Assembly: GCA_036493295.1 (NCBI GenBank)
Contig: DASXQB010000461.1
Coordinates: forward strand, 1-6,361
Source: DATKEU01 sp036493295
GTDB taxonomy: Bacteria; Myxococcota_A; Polyangia; Fen-1088
DNA: 6,361 bases
Reading direction: 5' to 3'
Part shown: in pieces, positions 5,038-6,361 of the stretch
Numbering within the stretch: the first letter of the stretch is position 1
Layout of the letters: each line of letters begins with the position of its first letter
Program-made: the position numbers and the translations under genes
The notes under the pieces: model-generated
Told to the model about the DNA's origin: nothing
Databases searched by the model: none
What the model saw: only the letters and a program-made list of their open reading frames with translations

Positions 5038-6361
5038 TTCAGCGTCAAGGGCGTGCTCGCCCCGGTACGCGCCGGGAGTTTGGCCCATCACCTTCTTGAA
5101 TGAACGGATGAGGTGATGCTGCGATTGAAAGCCGCTGCTCTGAGCGATCTGTTCGGTGGTCATCTGGGTGGTGGTCAGCAGCTTCTTCGCTGATTCCACC
5201 CGCAGGGCGCGCACGAAGGCCAGGAATGACGTGCCGGTCGCTTCCTTGAACACGCGCACGAACGCCGGCACCGAGAACCCGGCCTTGCGCGCCACTTCGG
5301 GCAGGCGCAGCCGCTCGGCGAAGTTTTGCCGCAGGTAGTGCAACGTCGCCTCGATGCGGATGACCTTCGGACCGTGCAGCGCCTTCGACGACACAAAACA
5401 CAGCCGTTGCAGCGATTCGCGAAACCCTTCGATGACCTCGTACAGCGACTGAGCGCCCTCCAGCTTGACGGTCAGATCGTCGACGAACTGGTCGCGGGCG
5501 TCGGTGCGCATCGGGTAGCGGCGCTCGATGCGGGAGAACAATTGAAACAGCGTGGCCAGAAAGAGCGAGCGCACCACCTCGATCCGTTCGTGCGAATAGC
5601 TCAGCACCGACCGCACGTAACGATCGCTGGCCAACCGCACCTCGGCTGGGTTTTCCCGATCGGCGGCTTCCATCACGGCGTTGGCCGCCCGCTGCAGATC
5701 GCCGTAGCGAAGCTCGCCGTCGGTGGGATCCTGGTCTTGAAACAGCAAATCCTCTTCCGTCTGCACGCACATGTGCAGGGCCTGCACCGCCCCACGCAGC
5801 GACGGGTGCAGCGGTGATCCCGGCGCCACCGTCGGGCCGATGCCCACCAGCGACCGCACACCGAACCGGTCGCGCAGGAACGCCTGGAATTTCTCGGCGC
5901 GCTCGCGCAGCTCGATGCGGGCCCGGGCCGGACTTTTCCCGCGCTGAGCGGAGGTCAGGATGGCCACGCCGTACTCTTGCAGCTTGGTCGCCGCCGTCTC
6001 CGGCATCTCGCGCGCAAGCTCGATGCAGGCGCGCTGGATCTGAGCGTTGCGCACCATGCTTTGCACCGGGTTCAACGCCTCGGTGCGCGCCGCCACCGGC
6101 ATCAAAGCCAGCGCCGTGGTCGGCAGCCGGCTGATGCCCATGCCTTCTTTCATCCACTCGGTCAGATCGCCTTCGTGGTACCAGGGCGGCAGCAAGAACT
6201 TGTTCTCGCCGATGGCCCGTTCGATCCAGTCTTCAATCGGCCACAACCGCGAGATGGCCTCGCTGTTGACGGCGTCGATGCGCGCGGCCAGCGACGGCGC
6301 GCGGTTGTTGCCCAGGTATTCGGCGTACAGCTTGACGAAACGCTTGAGGGCCTCCAGCAGC
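5029..6361 (-). CDS. AraC-family transcriptional regulator, N-terminus beyond window edge
   Basis: A DNA-binding regulator of which the last 443 residues are visible. The C-terminal 112 residues (about 332-443 of the visible part) form a standard AraC double helix-turn-helix domain: first HTH around LPEVARKAGFS and RVFKEATG, second around MTTEQIAQSSGF with the RSFKKVMGQTPGAYR ending. Before it lies a region (about 135-235) with the VGIGPTV pattern after an amphipathic helix and the LFQDQ ending, which resembles the degenerate GGDEF-like domain of CdaR and YesN-type regulators; the GGDEF signature itself is absent. This second assignment is tentative. The first visible segment, LLEALKRFVKLYAEYL, resembles the closing helix of a sensor domain. 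A TTG at 6246-6244 could be taken as the start, but the frame continues open with protein-like sequence for 38 more codons to the edge, so the gene is 5'-truncated by the window. It converges on the kinase gene. Its ligand and targets are unknown; regulation of the adjoining sugar genes is an inference from position. Confidence 0.9.
   Translation of the reverse strand, partial: LLEALKRFVKLYAEYLGNNRAPSLAARIDAVNSEAISRLWPIEDWIERAIGENKFLLPPWYHEGDLTEWMKEGMGISRLPTTALALMPVAARTEALNPVQSMVRNAQIQRACIELAREMPETAATKLQEYGVAILTSAQRGKSPARARIELRERAEKFQAFLRDRFGVRSLVGIGPTVAPGSPLHPSLRGAVQALHMCVQTEEDLLFQDQDPTDGELRYGDLQRAANAVMEAADRENPAEVRLASDRYVRSVLSYSHERIEVVRSLFLATLFQLFSRIERRYPMRTDARDQFVDDLTVKLEGAQSLYEVIEGFRESLQRLCFVSSKALHGPKVIRIEATLHYLRQNFAERLRLPEVARKAGFSVPAFVRVFKEATGTSFLAFVRALRVESAKKLLTTTQMTTEQIAQSSGFQSQHHLIRSFKKVMGQTPGAYRGEHALDAEEA

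Noticed and set aside
4059..5099. 346-codon plus-strand frame overlapping the kinase
   Set aside because: Arg/Gly-rich off-frame translation of the ROK gene; the kinase frame carries every family motif.
5045..6157. 370-codon minus-strand frame inside the AraC gene
   Set aside because: Arg/Ala/Gly-rich shadow frame; the AraC frame holds both helix-turn-helix motifs and stays open to the window edge.

Overview
The window is GC-rich (about two-thirds G+C by eye, with strong G/C bias at third codon positions) and densely coding, with two non-ATG (GTG) starts. This suits a high-GC free-living bacterium such as a myxobacterium-like or other soil lineage. The taxon is a guess; no rRNA or other marker is present. 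Four genes fill the window, and the two at the edges are cut by it.

Layout: (1) 1-1126, minus strand: a major facilitator superfamily (MFS) transporter starting at a GTG, with its C-terminus beyond base 1. (2) 1174-3849, minus strand: an 891-residue glycoside hydrolase family 2 (GH2) enzyme. It carries the Ser-Asp doublet that marks the exo-beta-D-glucosaminidase (CsxA) subfamily. It sits 47 bases upstream of the transporter, and the two probably form one operon. (3) 3850-4107: a 258-base divergent intergenic region with an 8-T run, a short palindrome and a small upstream reading frame whose stop overlaps the GH2 start. (4) 4108-5016, plus strand: a ROK-family sugar kinase of the Mak/NagK type with complete catalytic and zinc-binding motifs. 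(5) 5029-6361, minus strand: an AraC-family regulator converging on the kinase. Its reading frame stays open to the right edge, so its N-terminus is outside the window. The two convergent stop codons lie inside one imperfect palindrome that looks like a shared terminator.

Working model (inference): a small amino-sugar utilisation locus. The transporter would import chitosan-derived oligosaccharides or glucosamine. The GH2 enzyme, which has no visible signal peptide, would release glucosamine from the non-reducing end, probably in the cytoplasm. The ROK kinase would phosphorylate the sugar, feeding glucosamine-6-phosphate into central metabolism. The AraC protein is a candidate local regulator. 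The individual gene families are well supported; the chitosan/glucosamine assignment rests mainly on the GH2 Ser-Asp doublet and gene neighbourhood.

I saw no tRNA, rRNA, CRISPR array, insertion sequence or phage gene. The parts are known families; any novelty lies in the combination, the apparent cytoplasmic location of the GH2 enzyme and the unusual junctions between genes.
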